Assembly: GCA_016721245.1 (NCBI GenBank)
Contig: JADKIQ010000023.1
Coordinates: 58,482 to 122,481, forward strand
DNA length: 64,000 nucleotides
Direction: 5' to 3'
DNA from: Sphingobacteriales bacterium
Lineage (GTDB): Bacteria > Bacteroidota > Bacteroidia > Chitinophagales > JADIYW01
Positions 45,665-54,794 of this stretch are shown one piece after another (position 1 is the first letter of the stretch; each line of letters starts with the position of its first letter). The notes below the pieces were generated by a model, which was given only the letters and a program-made list of their open reading frames with translations, did not search any database and had not been told where the DNA came from. The translations under genes and the position numbers were made by a program.

Positions 45665-46340
45665 CGATTTACAATTGACAATGAAGAAAAGTACAGAAAT
45701 CAATCAATCAATCAATCGTTCATCGTTCATCGTTCATCGTTTTCATTATCTCACACAGGATTTACCCGATATTTCACATCAGGAATTAGCAGAAATAGCT
45801 TGTGAAAATGGGATTCGCTGGATTCAACTGCGTGTGAAAAATAAATCTTATGAAGAATGGCTGCAGATTGCTAAGGAGGTAAAATCTGTTTGCGATAAAT
45901 ATCAGACTATCTTAATTATTAATGATAACGTAGAAATATGTAAAGCAATTGATGCGCATGGTGTGCATTTAGGAAAAAATGACATGTCTGTTGCAGAAGC
46001 ACGAGCGATTTTAGGTAAGGATAAAATCATCGGCGGCACTGCAAACACGGTTGAAGATATAGAATACTTGCAAAGTACCGGAGTGGATTATATCGGTCTT
46101 GGGCCTTATAAGTTTACTGAAACAAAAAAAAATCTAAATTCAATAGTAGGTTTGCAAGGATATTCTGCAATGCTGCAATTCTACAATTCTACAATTCCTG
46201 TAATTGCTATCGGTGGAATAAAATTAGAAGATGTAAAATCATTAATGAATACAGGTGTTTATGGTATAGCTGTTTCTTCTGTTATAAATTTGGCAGAGGA
46301 TAAAGCAAAAGTCATTAATTCTTTTCTGGAACTTCTTTAA
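45657..46340 (+). CDS. thiE: Thiamine phosphate synthase
   Basis: Joins HMP-PP and the thiazole phosphate to thiamine phosphate. The core starts near residue 30 (FHYLTQDLPDISHQELAEIA) and shows IRWIQLRVKNKSYEEW (QLRxK), LIINDNVEICKAIDAHGVHL, IIGGTANTVEDIEYLQSTGV, DYIGLGPYKFTETKKN and PVIAIGGI. The first 28 residues (MINDLQLTMKKSTEINQSIN...) are encoded by short repeats and are not conserved family sequence, so the ATG of the native start may be elsewhere. A second repeat (46176-46198) encodes QFYNST before PVIAIGG. Confidence 0.93.
   Translation: MINDLQLTMKKSTEINQSINRSSFIVHRFHYLTQDLPDISHQELAEIACENGIRWIQLRVKNKSYEEWLQIAKEVKSVCDKYQTILIINDNVEICKAIDAHGVHLGKNDMSVAEARAILGKDKIIGGTANTVEDIEYLQSTGVDYIGLGPYKFTETKKNLNSIVGLQGYSAMLQFYNSTIPVIAIGGIKLEDVKSLMNTGVYGIAVSSVINLAEDKAKVINSFLELL
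45659..45743 (+). repeat. Short tandem repeats at the 5' end of thiE
   Basis: Loose heptamers (ACGATTT, ACAATTG) are followed by about four CAAT units (45700-45716) and three exact CGTTCAT units (45717-45737). The same CATCGTTCATCGTTAATTA wording appears after the MBL gene (8305-8325). Confidence 0.75.
46176..46198 (+). repeat. In-frame octamer repeat in thiE
   Basis: CAATTCTA occurs twice in direct order, followed by CAATTCC, inside the thiE frame and just before the conserved PVIAIGG phosphate-binding strand. Confidence 0.7.
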
Positions 46341-47928
46341 CTAGCAGATATAGATCACAATCACAGAAAACTTCTTTTTTAAAATTATAGTTTGCAGGAT
46401 TATTCATAAAATTAATCCAGGAAGAATCTGACGTCAGATGCGGATCTCGGAGTGTAGAAGGAGTGATGATGACAATATCTATTTTCGCTGAGTCGATATA
46501 ATGAGTAAATGGCTTACTTTTCTTCTTGTCAAAAATGGTATTTATTTCTTTGAAGGTAGTGGGCAGCAAGCCGCGCACAAAAGGCATATTCGTAAACAGA
46601 GTATGCGGCGTGTTTGCATATTTTTTTTCGAGATGCTGAATCAGTTTTTTGTTGCACATAGCATGTGTATCCGTACTGAATTTCATAAAAGAATAGCTTT
46701 GCACATTTGGGGTAGCAAGAAACAGCAGGATGCCAAATGCAATAAAAAAAACCGGTTTTAAAGAAAGATATTCAAAAATAAAACCAAAGGCACTGATTAG
46801 AATCAACAGGACGAACAACATCTGCAAATACAAATAATGGTCTCTCGGGAACACTACCATACAGGATAGTAGAGTAGGGGTGATGAAGCAAAATAAAATC
46901 AGCAGATAGAATTTATAAGAATAAATTTTCTGCAGAAAATATACTCTGGATTTTTTTCTAAGCAGTAATGTTATAAAAGTTACGATAGTGAGGAGGGTAA
47001 GCAGCAACTGCATTTTCTTTCCGTGAAAGATTCCAACAGGAAAAACATAACTGCATACTTTTAGTAGCTGCAGTAAGTAGGTTCTCACATTAAATAAGGT
47101 ATTGCTGATGAAAATTCCGGGCTGTGTTTTAATGACACACCACATAGAGTTGCAGTCGCCGAATTGTTTTTTAGCCAGATCTTCCCAGTATAGCCAGGCG
47201 TCAAAAGTACCATTCGTTCTCATTTTGTAATTCCAGGCATAATGCTGGTAGAATGCTGCCACACCGCGGTTGTAGCCAAAAAAATCGTTGGATGGAAACC
47301 GGAAAATAAAATGTAAGATTCCGATTAGAATAACTATCCCGGAGAAAATGTAAATATCTTTTCTCGTTAAAACAGATTTATTGTAATAGATACAAATGAA
47401 TGTAACGATTACCATTATAACAAAGGATAGATAAAACTCCGGACGTGCATACGCATTTATCAAACACATTATTGTAAACACCAGACACTTGTAAATATTG
47501 TTTTTTAGAAAGGATATGATGATTAATGCAATCAGACAGAGTACAATACAAAAATGGGAAATGCGTGGCCATACGGAAATATTCAAATCACTCACCAGCA
47601 CGCAAAAGGAAATGAATAACGCAAAAGTTGGTTTTACGGATATGCGTAATAAGAAAAAATAAAGTAATACACCAACCAATACCGAGGTAATCATAAAGTT
47701 TAAATAGTAGAGTTGAATTGTATCTGTAGTAATAAACGAAAGACATTTATACCAAAGCGCATACATTGGTCCCCAATTTCGATTCATGGTTTCAAATAAA
47801 TCCAGTCCGAAACGGATATAGGCAGCTTCATCGGCAAACTGAACATCCATGCTGTTTTGAATACCATAATAAAGTTTTATGCCGCAGGATAAAAGCAGCA
47901 TACTTCCGAAAATAAACTGCCAGTTCAT
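46315..47928 (-). CDS. Polytopic membrane protein, GT-C glycosyltransferase-like
   Basis: A 537-residue protein with about ten to twelve spans (for example LYYLNFMITSVLVGVLLYFFL, PTFALFISFCVLVS, LIALIIISFL). The first extracytoplasmic loop carries DVQFADEAAYIRFGLDLFE with an Asp-Glu pair, as in GT-C enzymes that take sugars from polyprenyl phosphate. A soluble C-terminal part contains FVRGLLPTTFKEI. It is a paralogue of the upstream gene at 47998 (both share the ADEA-Y--GL-LF and NWGP-Y-LWYK-LS--TTD pattern). It overlaps the thiE end by 26 bp (convergent). Acceptor unknown. Confidence 0.72.
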   Translation of the reverse strand: MNWQFIFGSMLLLSCGIKLYYGIQNSMDVQFADEAAYIRFGLDLFETMNRNWGPMYALWYKCLSFITTDTIQLYYLNFMITSVLVGVLLYFFLLRISVKPTFALFISFCVLVSDLNISVWPRISHFCIVLCLIALIIISFLKNNIYKCLVFTIMCLINAYARPEFYLSFVIMVIVTFICIYYNKSVLTRKDIYIFSGIVILIGILHFIFRFPSNDFFGYNRGVAAFYQHYAWNYKMRTNGTFDAWLYWEDLAKKQFGDCNSMWCVIKTQPGIFISNTLFNVRTYLLQLLKVCSYVFPVGIFHGKKMQLLLTLLTIVTFITLLLRKKSRVYFLQKIYSYKFYLLILFCFITPTLLSCMVVFPRDHYLYLQMLFVLLILISAFGFIFEYLSLKPVFFIAFGILLFLATPNVQSYSFMKFSTDTHAMCNKKLIQHLEKKYANTPHTLFTNMPFVRGLLPTTFKEINTIFDKKKSKPFTHYIDSAKIDIVIITPSTLRDPHLTSDSSWINFMNNPANYNFKKEVFCDCDLYLLVKEVPEKN

Positions 47929-47997
47929 TTTAAATGAAGAGGTGTTGCTCCTCCTGGAGGAATACTGTTTTTATAAATACGGAGATTCTTTTAAACA

Positions 47998-49638
47998 TTA
48001 CTCTTCTTTTATCAGCAAATAGCTTTCACAATCATTGGCAAAATTCACTTTCTTAAAATGATAGACTTCCGGATGTGCAGTCAGATTTAGCCAGGTAGTA
48101 TCTTTCTTTAGTCTGGTTTCTTCCATTAATTGTTCATTCATCACAATGATGTCGATTTTCTTTTCTTCCAGAATGTCTTTAAATGTCACAGATAACGGCA
48201 GTTGTTTTAGCATGTATTCTGTGTTGAATTGTTCAAATTTTTCCGGTTCATTAAACATCATATGTACATTCAGAATATTGCTAAAGATAGTATGTTTGCC
48301 TTTCCATTCCTGCGCATTCATAAATCGGATAAATTTCTGAGTACATAGATTTTTCATTTCAGGTACAGCCTGAATGGTATTGAATATAGTTGCTTTTGGT
48401 GAATAAAACAATAACACAACAGCAATTGGCAAAACAAACAGCCGGTTGATTTTGAGGTTTTCCAATACGGATGAAAGCAGAAATCCTAATAGTAATGCCA
48501 CCCATATTGTCTGCATCATAATATAATGCTGACGTGGGAAAATAACGACACAAATGCCTATACTCGGAATGCTAAAAGCAAACGTTAAGAACAATGTTAT
48601 TTTATGTTCTTTAATTTTGGCTATAAAAGCACTTCTGGTATTCTTGTTGAATAATGCAATTAGTATGAACAATACGAACAGTCCAATTAACACTTGTTTC
48701 TTTTTCATACTTGGGAAAAGATAAAGTGGTGTCACAAAATTTAAAACAAATAAGGCAAAGGAAACCACATACATTTTCAGCGTAAACAGAAAATGCGGGA
48801 TGCACAGTGTGAAGTGTTTCATTAGTATTTCAGGAACGGTTTTACAGTCGCCGAATAATGGTTTGGTGAAATCTATCCATTCAATAATGGCGTTTAAATT
48901 GCTGTGCGTGCGCATTCTGTAGGCAATGGCATAATGCTGGCAAAATGCAATATACATGCGGTTAATATTCGAATAGGTGTCGGCAGGTTTTCCGTACACA
49001 AAAAATAAAATGAATGCAGTTGCAAAAAGCAAAATCAGTAAGGGGATTTTTGAAGTGATATTTTTGTAATCACGAACGGCGAGTAAGACTGCAATTACAC
49101 CGCTTATTTCCGCCACAATCAGTAACTCAGGTCGTGCAAATGCCGCTATAAAAGATACAAAGGAAAACAGGATTACTTTGGTAACTGTTGATGTAATATT
49201 TCTGACAAAAATAAAATAGAGTAAGTACATAATAAGCACGAAGTTGGATATTCTTGGCCAGGCGTTTATGTTTACATCTGAAAACAGATAACAAAAAGCA
49301 ATCAGGAAGGCAACAACTATATGAATATTATATCGCAGTAAAAAAATAAACAATAAAATGCCTGCACCTATTGCTCCAATTTTATAATTGAAATAATACA
49401 ATGTCATTGGATCGGTAGTAAAAACAGATAAAAACTTGTACCATAAATTATAGGTTGGGCCCCAGTTTTTTGCAATTTTATCAAACAGGTTTAAGCCGTT
49501 GCGTAAATATTCTGCTTCATCCGCTAATAATATATCCAGATGTCCCTGTAAGCCTGCAGCCCATTTCAATCCGGAAACAATCAAAGCAACTATACAGCTT
49601 ATAATCAATAAATAATATGTTCGTTTATTGTTGAGCAT
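47998..49638 (-). CDS. Polytopic membrane protein, GT-C glycosyltransferase-like (paralogue)
   Basis: A 546-residue paralogue of the 46315 gene. It has the same first-loop motif DILLADEAEYLRNGLNLFDK and KNWGPTYNLWYKFLSVFTTD, a similar run of hydrophobic spans, a conserved FCQHYAIAYRMRTHSNL in a later loop (FYQHYAWNYKMRTNGTF in the other copy), and a soluble C-terminal tail. Gene duplication followed by divergence is clear. It starts 3 bp after the acyltransferase gene at 49642 ends, in the same operon. Probably transfers a sugar to an envelope acceptor (inference). Confidence 0.72.
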   Translation of the reverse strand: MLNNKRTYYLLIISCIVALIVSGLKWAAGLQGHLDILLADEAEYLRNGLNLFDKIAKNWGPTYNLWYKFLSVFTTDPMTLYYFNYKIGAIGAGILLFIFLLRYNIHIVVAFLIAFCYLFSDVNINAWPRISNFVLIMYLLYFIFVRNITSTVTKVILFSFVSFIAAFARPELLIVAEISGVIAVLLAVRDYKNITSKIPLLILLFATAFILFFVYGKPADTYSNINRMYIAFCQHYAIAYRMRTHSNLNAIIEWIDFTKPLFGDCKTVPEILMKHFTLCIPHFLFTLKMYVVSFALFVLNFVTPLYLFPSMKKKQVLIGLFVLFILIALFNKNTRSAFIAKIKEHKITLFLTFAFSIPSIGICVVIFPRQHYIMMQTIWVALLLGFLLSSVLENLKINRLFVLPIAVVLLFYSPKATIFNTIQAVPEMKNLCTQKFIRFMNAQEWKGKHTIFSNILNVHMMFNEPEKFEQFNTEYMLKQLPLSVTFKDILEEKKIDIIVMNEQLMEETRLKKDTTWLNLTAHPEVYHFKKVNFANDCESYLLIKEE

Positions 49639-49641
49639 CTT

Positions 49642-50868
49642 TTATTTTACAACACTTTTCTGATAAAGCTTCACAATATATCTGTCTTTCCAGTCTAAGA
49701 TAGGTTTTTCAAATTTGTTATAGGTTAATTTTGAAAAATAATAGAGCAGCAGCAGATAGAATAGTAAGCCGGTAAATTCGGAAATAAATACGGGCAGTTT
49801 TCTTTGTAATATTTTTGCCAATAATAATCCAAACGGCAGAAAAATAAATTGAAATATATACAGGTTGTAGGTTAATACGCCGAGTTTTACGAGCAGCTTA
49901 TTAGTGAATATGGTGATTTTATCAGGATAGGCAATTACAGCACCAAACAGTACTATACAAAAGCAATTCGCCAGTGTATCCAGATAAGCATATCCGAAAT
50001 TTAGATAATAGTATTTGTCTTCACGCAATGCTTCGTAAAAAGGAATATTTAGATTGACAGAAGTGAGATAGCTTGTGTAAATCATTAAAAATAAAAATAA
50101 TGAACCAAAGAAAATGGTCAGGTAAACCCAGATTTTTTTTCTTTCTACTTTTATTAAGGCTAAAAGAATTCCGTAAAAGAAAGTGTCTATCTGAAACAAG
50201 GCATTGCGCGATAAAATGAGCGTCACAAGTTCATGGTCGTTCGTGTTTTTATTCATTTGCAGATAGCCAAGGATACGTACTATTGGAATAGCCACCAACA
50301 TAAAAATGCCAACAGGCTTCAGAAATTGTTTAGGTGTAAAAAATAAAAAGAAAAAGAAAACCACATAAAACTGTTCTTCAAAACTCATAGACCACAGATG
50401 AGGTGTATAGATAGTATGCAAGGTCATTTTTTTATCCACGATATACTGAATTGTTTCACGATAATTATAGGTAAAGGTGAGCAGCATAGAACCGTATTGC
50501 TTAAATTCTGTGAGCAGTCCGTAATCCGTTTTGAACACCTTCATAAAGATAAAATACAACAAGACCAACATTCCTAAATAAAAAAAGTATAAAGGAAACG
50601 TGCGAACAAATCGTTTAAAACAATATACTTTCATGCATTGCCACATAGATGTGGTTTTTTCCATGTCTTTCAGCAAAGTCTTGGTAATAAAATACGCAGA
50701 CATGATAAAAAAACTATGCAACCCGAAATAGGCGATATAGGCAGGCATATTGTATGTGGTGAAGCGATAATGTAAAATCAAAATCAGCAAACAGCAAAAA
50801 CCGCGAATTCCGTCAAAAGACTTGAAATATGAAATGCTCTTAGGTTGTACAGCGTTTTCGGTTGTCAT
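49642..50868 (-). CDS. Acyltransferase 3 family membrane protein
   Basis: A 408-residue inner-membrane O-acyltransferase of the OafA/YrhL type. The active-site segment YFKSFDGIRGFCCLLILILH and GLHSFFIMSAYFITKTLLKD (with F/S/A in place of the common FFxxSG) are visible, as is HLWSMSFEEQFYVVFFFFL, all hallmark AT3 motifs. About ten spans. These enzymes usually acetylate cell-surface sugars. It overlaps the upstream paralogue gene by 4 bp. Confidence 0.9.
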   Translation of the reverse strand: MTTENAVQPKSISYFKSFDGIRGFCCLLILILHYRFTTYNMPAYIAYFGLHSFFIMSAYFITKTLLKDMEKTTSMWQCMKVYCFKRFVRTFPLYFFYLGMLVLLYFIFMKVFKTDYGLLTEFKQYGSMLLTFTYNYRETIQYIVDKKMTLHTIYTPHLWSMSFEEQFYVVFFFFLFFTPKQFLKPVGIFMLVAIPIVRILGYLQMNKNTNDHELVTLILSRNALFQIDTFFYGILLALIKVERKKIWVYLTIFFGSLFLFLMIYTSYLTSVNLNIPFYEALREDKYYYLNFGYAYLDTLANCFCIVLFGAVIAYPDKITIFTNKLLVKLGVLTYNLYIFQFIFLPFGLLLAKILQRKLPVFISEFTGLLFYLLLLYYFSKLTYNKFEKPILDWKDRYIVKLYQKSVVK

Positions 50869-52091
50869 GAATCCTTTTTAAGCTTCGCAATTAATTTATC
50901 TTTCATGTTGATGAAATACAATTCATACTTGTAATAACTCAGTTTAGAAAATTGAATGATGGATGTTAAGCAGACAATTAAACAGATTAATTCGTTTAAA
51001 AACAACGGAATTCTCGTCTTCAGGAATTCATACACCAGGAAATACGTTAGGAAAATAAAGATATACTGATACACATAAGAACCGAAAGAGAATTTACCGT
51101 ATTCTACCAAGTGTTTATTTAACAACAACGGAAACTCATTCGTTGTATTAAACACCAGATACAAAAAGGCAAAACAGCCAACATTCAGTAATATATCAAT
51201 ATACATGGCAGCCCCGCATCTTGCATAAATATCATACCGTGATATCATTTCATAGAATGGAATATCAAATCGCTGTTGAATAAAATATAAGTTGATTATT
51301 TCCTGTACGATTAATACCGCGATGGTTCCGTAAAACAGATATCTTATTTTCTTCAGTTCTATTTTAGGATATAAAGCAATCAGAATACCGTAAAAGAAAG
51401 CATCAAACTGAAAGAAACTATTGCGTATCATGGCGAAGCCAATCAGGAAATAATTATCAGTTTGTGTGTGTAAATAAAAGTAACCCAGTATTCTGATTAT
51501 CGGGAAAGCTAAAATCATTGTGAAACTAAGTCGCTTCAATGATTTTTCTGATAAAAAAAATACTAAAAACGGTATGATGATGTAAAACTGTTCCTCCATG
51601 GAAATCGACCATAAATGAGGAAACATATTGGACGTATTTTGTGTATCGTCCACAACGAAAATCGAAATTAAGTCTCTGAAATTATAAGTAAACGAAAAAA
51701 GCAATAACCCGTATCGTTTTATTTCAGTCAGCACACCGTAAAAATCGTGGTGGAAGAAAAATTTGAAAATAACGGCAAACAGGATAAATCCCAAAATATA
51801 GCCGAAATACACTGGAAAAATCCTCAGAATTCTCTTAATGTAAAACTGCTTAAAGAAAAAGCTGAAACTGTTCGTTTTCTGTTTGTCCTTCAAAAGGATT
51901 TTGGTAATCAGAAATGCGGAAGCCACAAAAAAACTGTGCAAGGTGAAATTGGCAAGTGTGCTCGGCACTTTGATATACGTAAAATGCAAATGCAAAATGA
52001 AAATGGAAAAAGCCAGCAGGCCCCTCGCACCATCAAATTGTTTGAAATAACTTATTGACTTTACCGGCTCTTTTGTAGTCATAACTTGCAA
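50865..52091 (-). CDS. Acyltransferase 3 family membrane protein (paralogue)
   Basis: A 408-residue paralogue of the adjacent gene, the same length, with YFKQFDGARGLLAFSIFILH, TLHSFFVASAFLITKILLKD and HLWSISMEEQFYIIIPFLVF. First gene of a four-gene minus-strand operon (AT3, AT3, GT-C, GT-C) joined by overlaps or very short gaps. Each enzyme class is present as a tandem pair. It is divergent from the epimerase genes. Confidence 0.9.
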   Translation of the reverse strand: MQVMTTKEPVKSISYFKQFDGARGLLAFSIFILHLHFTYIKVPSTLANFTLHSFFVASAFLITKILLKDKQKTNSFSFFFKQFYIKRILRIFPVYFGYILGFILFAVIFKFFFHHDFYGVLTEIKRYGLLLFSFTYNFRDLISIFVVDDTQNTSNMFPHLWSISMEEQFYIIIPFLVFFLSEKSLKRLSFTMILAFPIIRILGYFYLHTQTDNYFLIGFAMIRNSFFQFDAFFYGILIALYPKIELKKIRYLFYGTIAVLIVQEIINLYFIQQRFDIPFYEMISRYDIYARCGAAMYIDILLNVGCFAFLYLVFNTTNEFPLLLNKHLVEYGKFSFGSYVYQYIFIFLTYFLVYEFLKTRIPLFLNELICLIVCLTSIIQFSKLSYYKYELYFINMKDKLIAKLKKDS

Positions 52092-52136
52092 CCAAAGATA
52101 AAATAAAAATAGTATAGATTAAATTATTGATAGAAA

Positions 52137-52167
52137 GTATTTTAGGTGTCACTTAAATCTATTTTTG
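52137..52167 (+). promoter_or_regulatory. Promoter of the epimerase pair
   Basis: TTG (52137-52139), a 20-nt spacer, and TATTTTTG (52160-52167) give a near-perfect Bacteroidota promoter 20 nt before the ATG at 52188. It also rules out an earlier in-frame start. Confidence 0.65.
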
Positions 52168-52187
52168 ATTTATCTTTACCACCGTTT

Positions 52188-53231
52188 ATGCCAAAAGCCA
52201 TCGTCACCGGAGCAGCAGGTCACATAGGATATCATGTGACAAAAGTCCTATTGTCTAAAAATTACGACGTTCATTTGCTTGTTCGCAGCATTAATACAAA
52301 TATTATTGAATTACAGGAAGCAGGAGCCAAAGTATATCCCTGCAATCTGTTTGAAACTGATTCTTATGCTGCCATTCTAAAAGATGCAGATGTACTGTTT
52401 CACCTGGCAGCGGAAAACACCACTTCCATGTCAAACGCATCACGCGTACTGGAAAATACGGATAAGCTGACACAAACCGTATTGAATGCCTGTCATGAAA
52501 ATCAAGTGCAAACAGTTATTTATACCAGTTCTGTAGTCGTAATCGGCAGAAGTCCGGACGCGAGTTGTCCTTTAACGGAAAAAGACGTAAATCCGTTTGC
52601 AGAAAGTCCATATGTGTTAGGAAAGATGCAGGCAGAAAAATTTGTAGCTAATTTCATCCAACAGCACAATTACGATATTCGCAGAGTGTATCCGTCATGG
52701 GCTGTTGGAAGCAATGACCCTCGCTTAACACCGCCGCATAAAGTCATAAAAGATTTTCTGGAAAAGGGAGCACCGGTATATTTTGACGGAGGCGTATCCA
52801 TTGCTGCTGTAGAAGAAATCGCCAAAGGACATGTGCTGGCATATGAAAAAGGAAAATTCGGAGAAACCTATATTCTTTCCGGTGAAAATATCACCTTCAA
52901 AAAATTATACGAACTATTGGTCGCAAATAGCCGTCAGAAAATGCCGTTGCTCAAGCTGCCAAAATTTGCCATTGTTTTTGCATCCTGGATTTTTACCAAT
53001 ATTTTTAAATTACTAGGGAAAGAATTTCCAATAAGTCCTGAATATGCAAAAGCCGTTGTCGGTTCTTTTTCCTGGTACGATTGCAGCAAAGCAAAAAACG
53101 AATTAGGATATCAGACACAGCCTGTGGAAGAAATTTTAAAGAATGCCGTTGCAGATGCCAATAGAAAAATCTTGGGTGTTCATTTGTTAGGAAAGAAAAC
53201 GCACTCACCCCTAACCCCTCTCCAAATGTAG
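52188..53231 (+). CDS. NAD-dependent epimerase/dehydratase (HpnA-like)
   Basis: A 347-residue extended short-chain dehydrogenase. I start it at the ATG at 52188, which gives MPKAIVTGAAGHIGYHVTKV with the Rossmann GxxGxxG at the very N-terminus and leaves the promoter upstream. The catalytic Tyr-x3-Lys is in SPYVLGKMQAEKF, with Ser in YTSSVVVIG. Similar to hopanoid-associated and sugar-nucleotide epimerases; substrate unknown. The last residues (HSPLTPLQM) are read from a dispersed repeat, so the native C-terminus may have been altered. Confidence 0.88.
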   Translation: MPKAIVTGAAGHIGYHVTKVLLSKNYDVHLLVRSINTNIIELQEAGAKVYPCNLFETDSYAAILKDADVLFHLAAENTTSMSNASRVLENTDKLTQTVLNACHENQVQTVIYTSSVVVIGRSPDASCPLTEKDVNPFAESPYVLGKMQAEKFVANFIQQHNYDIRRVYPSWAVGSNDPRLTPPHKVIKDFLEKGAPVYFDGGVSIAAVEEIAKGHVLAYEKGKFGETYILSGENITFKKLYELLVANSRQKMPLLKLPKFAIVFASWIFTNIFKLLGKEFPISPEYAKAVVGSFSWYDCSKAKNELGYQTQPVEEILKNAVADANRKILGVHLLGKKTHSPLTPLQM

Positions 53232-53263
53232 AGGAGAAGTTGAGCTTGCTCGATAAGGGTGAG
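53204..53263. repeat. Dispersed hairpin repeat at the epimerase junction
   Basis: CTCACCCCTAACCCCTCTCC on the left pairs imperfectly with GAGGAGAAG and AAGGGTGAG on the right. I know this type of CTAACCCCTCTCC repeat from many bacterial genomes. Here it supplies the stop of the first epimerase (TAG at 53229-53231) and the TTG start and AGGAG-like ribosome site of the second. Confidence 0.7.
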
Positions 53264-54286
53264 GTTGCTGACACTCTCTTAATCACAGGTGTTCCGGGCT
53301 GGCTGGGAAATCGAATGATTGATATTTTAATTAACGGCGACAGGTTCGGGAATCATCAAAGCAACAGAAAAGTACGTGTGTTGTTAGAACCAAGATTTAA
53401 AGGCTTACTAAACCTTCCGTCTAATTACGAAATCGTATATGCAGATATTACCAACAAACAACAGGTAAGTGAAGCAGTAAAAGGTGTAACAGCCGTTTTC
53501 CATCTTGCAGGTGCCATTTATCCTAAACATATTGATGTACTGTATAAAGTAAATGAAGAAGGCACGAAGAATTTAGTAGATGCCTGCATTGAAAACAACG
53601 TGCGCCGCATAGTATTTATGTCAACGGATTCTACCTGCGGCCACGGAACAGATGCTAAACCTGTTTTTGATGAACACACGCAGGCAACACCGTATAAAAA
53701 TTATGGTAAGAGCAAATACTTAGCAGAAAAATACATTTTAGATAAAACAAAAGAAGGAAATATTGACGGCACCTCCTTGCGCGGTTTCTGGTTCTTCGGA
53801 CCTTTTGCGCCGGCACGTCAGCTGACCTTCGTAAATATGTTTCACTGGCCACGGCAAATTGTATTTGGAAACGGAAAAAATTTGCGCAGTATTTCTCACA
53901 CGGATAATATTATCGAAGCATTTTTTCAGGTGGAAAATAATCCGGCTACTTTTGGTAACTGGTACTGGATTGGCAACGATCAGCCGCATCCAACGGTAGA
54001 TATTATTTATTCAACCATTGCACATGCATTGGGTGTTACTTACAAACCCTTCTATATTCCGAAAATCATGTGCCGTGGTTTTGAACTGTTTGATGATATT
54101 CTCGGCAAATTTAATTACCTGCATCCCACCATACACGCTGCCGGAAAATTCGATTACGATATCGCCGGAAATATTGATAAAGCGAAAAGAGACTTTGCTT
54201 ATCAGCCGAAAGTTACGCTCGAAGATGCAGCAAAAGAATTGAAAGAAATGACGGGGGTTGATGTCGAACCTAATCCAGTCTCTTAA
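53240..54286 (+). CDS. NAD-dependent epimerase/dehydratase (3-beta-HSD-like)
   Basis: A 348-residue extended SDR. The Rossmann motif is TGVPGWLGNRMID (GxPGWLG in place of GxxGxxG), VFHLAGAIYP is the cofactor loop, and the catalytic Tyr-x3-Lys is in YKNYGKSKYLAEK with Ser in MSTDSTCG. No ATG precedes the core in frame; the usable start is TTG at 53240, 3 nt after GAGGAGA. Upstream codons come from the repeat. It overlaps the opposite-strand lipocalin-like gene by 17 bp. Probably works with the first epimerase on the same or related nucleotide sugars. Confidence 0.85.
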   Translation: MSLLDKGEVADTLLITGVPGWLGNRMIDILINGDRFGNHQSNRKVRVLLEPRFKGLLNLPSNYEIVYADITNKQQVSEAVKGVTAVFHLAGAIYPKHIDVLYKVNEEGTKNLVDACIENNVRRIVFMSTDSTCGHGTDAKPVFDEHTQATPYKNYGKSKYLAEKYILDKTKEGNIDGTSLRGFWFFGPFAPARQLTFVNMFHWPRQIVFGNGKNLRSISHTDNIIEAFFQVENNPATFGNWYWIGNDQPHPTVDIIYSTIAHALGVTYKPFYIPKIMCRGFELFDDILGKFNYLHPTIHAAGKFDYDIAGNIDKAKRDFAYQPKVTLEDAAKELKEMTGVDVEPNPVS

Positions 54287-54671
54287 ATCCCATATTAAAT
54301 GTAAATCCCTGATATTTGCCATTCATGACAAATTCATCGTCGGTCAGGTTGATGATTTTATGATTTTCCGTTCCGTCTTTATCTACCGTCACTACTGTTT
54401 TGGTTGAATGGTTATAGGTCCATTTGCCATCGTATTTTTTACTGCCCTCAAATTCCTGTAAGTTTCCGTCTGCTAAGAAAATCAATAGAGAAGCAGGGAG
54501 CTTTGCCGGAATTTCTTTTTTCTTTCCCTTAAATTCTAAATAGGTCAGTTTCCATTTATGGCAAAACAATGTTTTTATCTGCGCTTCTGACATGGATGAA
54601 AAAGAATCCTTTGCTACAGCAACGCCTGATAGCAACGTTAACAACATCAATGATAGAAATATGCGCTTCAT
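54270..54671 (-). CDS. Small exported lipocalin-like protein
   Basis: A 133-residue protein with a signal peptide (MKRIFLSLMLLTLLSGVAVA, cut before KDSF). The mature part has KWKLTYLEFKGKKKE, LLIFLADGNLQEFEGSKKYD and GKWTYNHSTKTVVTVDKDGT, followed by LTDDEFVMNGKYQG, the order of strands in Bacteroidota lipocalin-like domains. No ligand can be named. It is convergent with the second epimerase (17-bp overlap). Confidence 0.75.
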   Translation of the reverse strand: MKRIFLSLMLLTLLSGVAVAKDSFSSMSEAQIKTLFCHKWKLTYLEFKGKKKEIPAKLPASLLIFLADGNLQEFEGSKKYDGKWTYNHSTKTVVTVDKDGTENHKIINLTDDEFVMNGKYQGFTFNMGFKRLD

Positions 54672-54782
54672 ATTTATGATACTTTATTTGAAGTATAAAG
54701 GTATATAATTTGTTTTGAACAGGATTTTTGAAGTTTATAATATTGGTTAAATTTTAGATTTTGCTTTCTCCTTTATACGTTA

Positions 54783-54790
54783 TACATTTA
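54783..54790 (+). promoter_or_regulatory. TACATTTA box directly before thiG
   Basis: TACATTTA ends 4 nt before the thiG GTG, one base off TAnnTTTG. The stretch before it is 7-bp periodic (CTTTATA, CGTTATA, CATTTAC). Same layout as at nadE and the 7205 gene. Confidence 0.3.
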
Positions 54791-54794
54791 CATC

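Noticed and set aside
44715..45743. Heptamer tracts as a CRISPR array
   Set aside because: Units are 4-8 bp in direct contact with no spacers, and no cas genes exist in the window.
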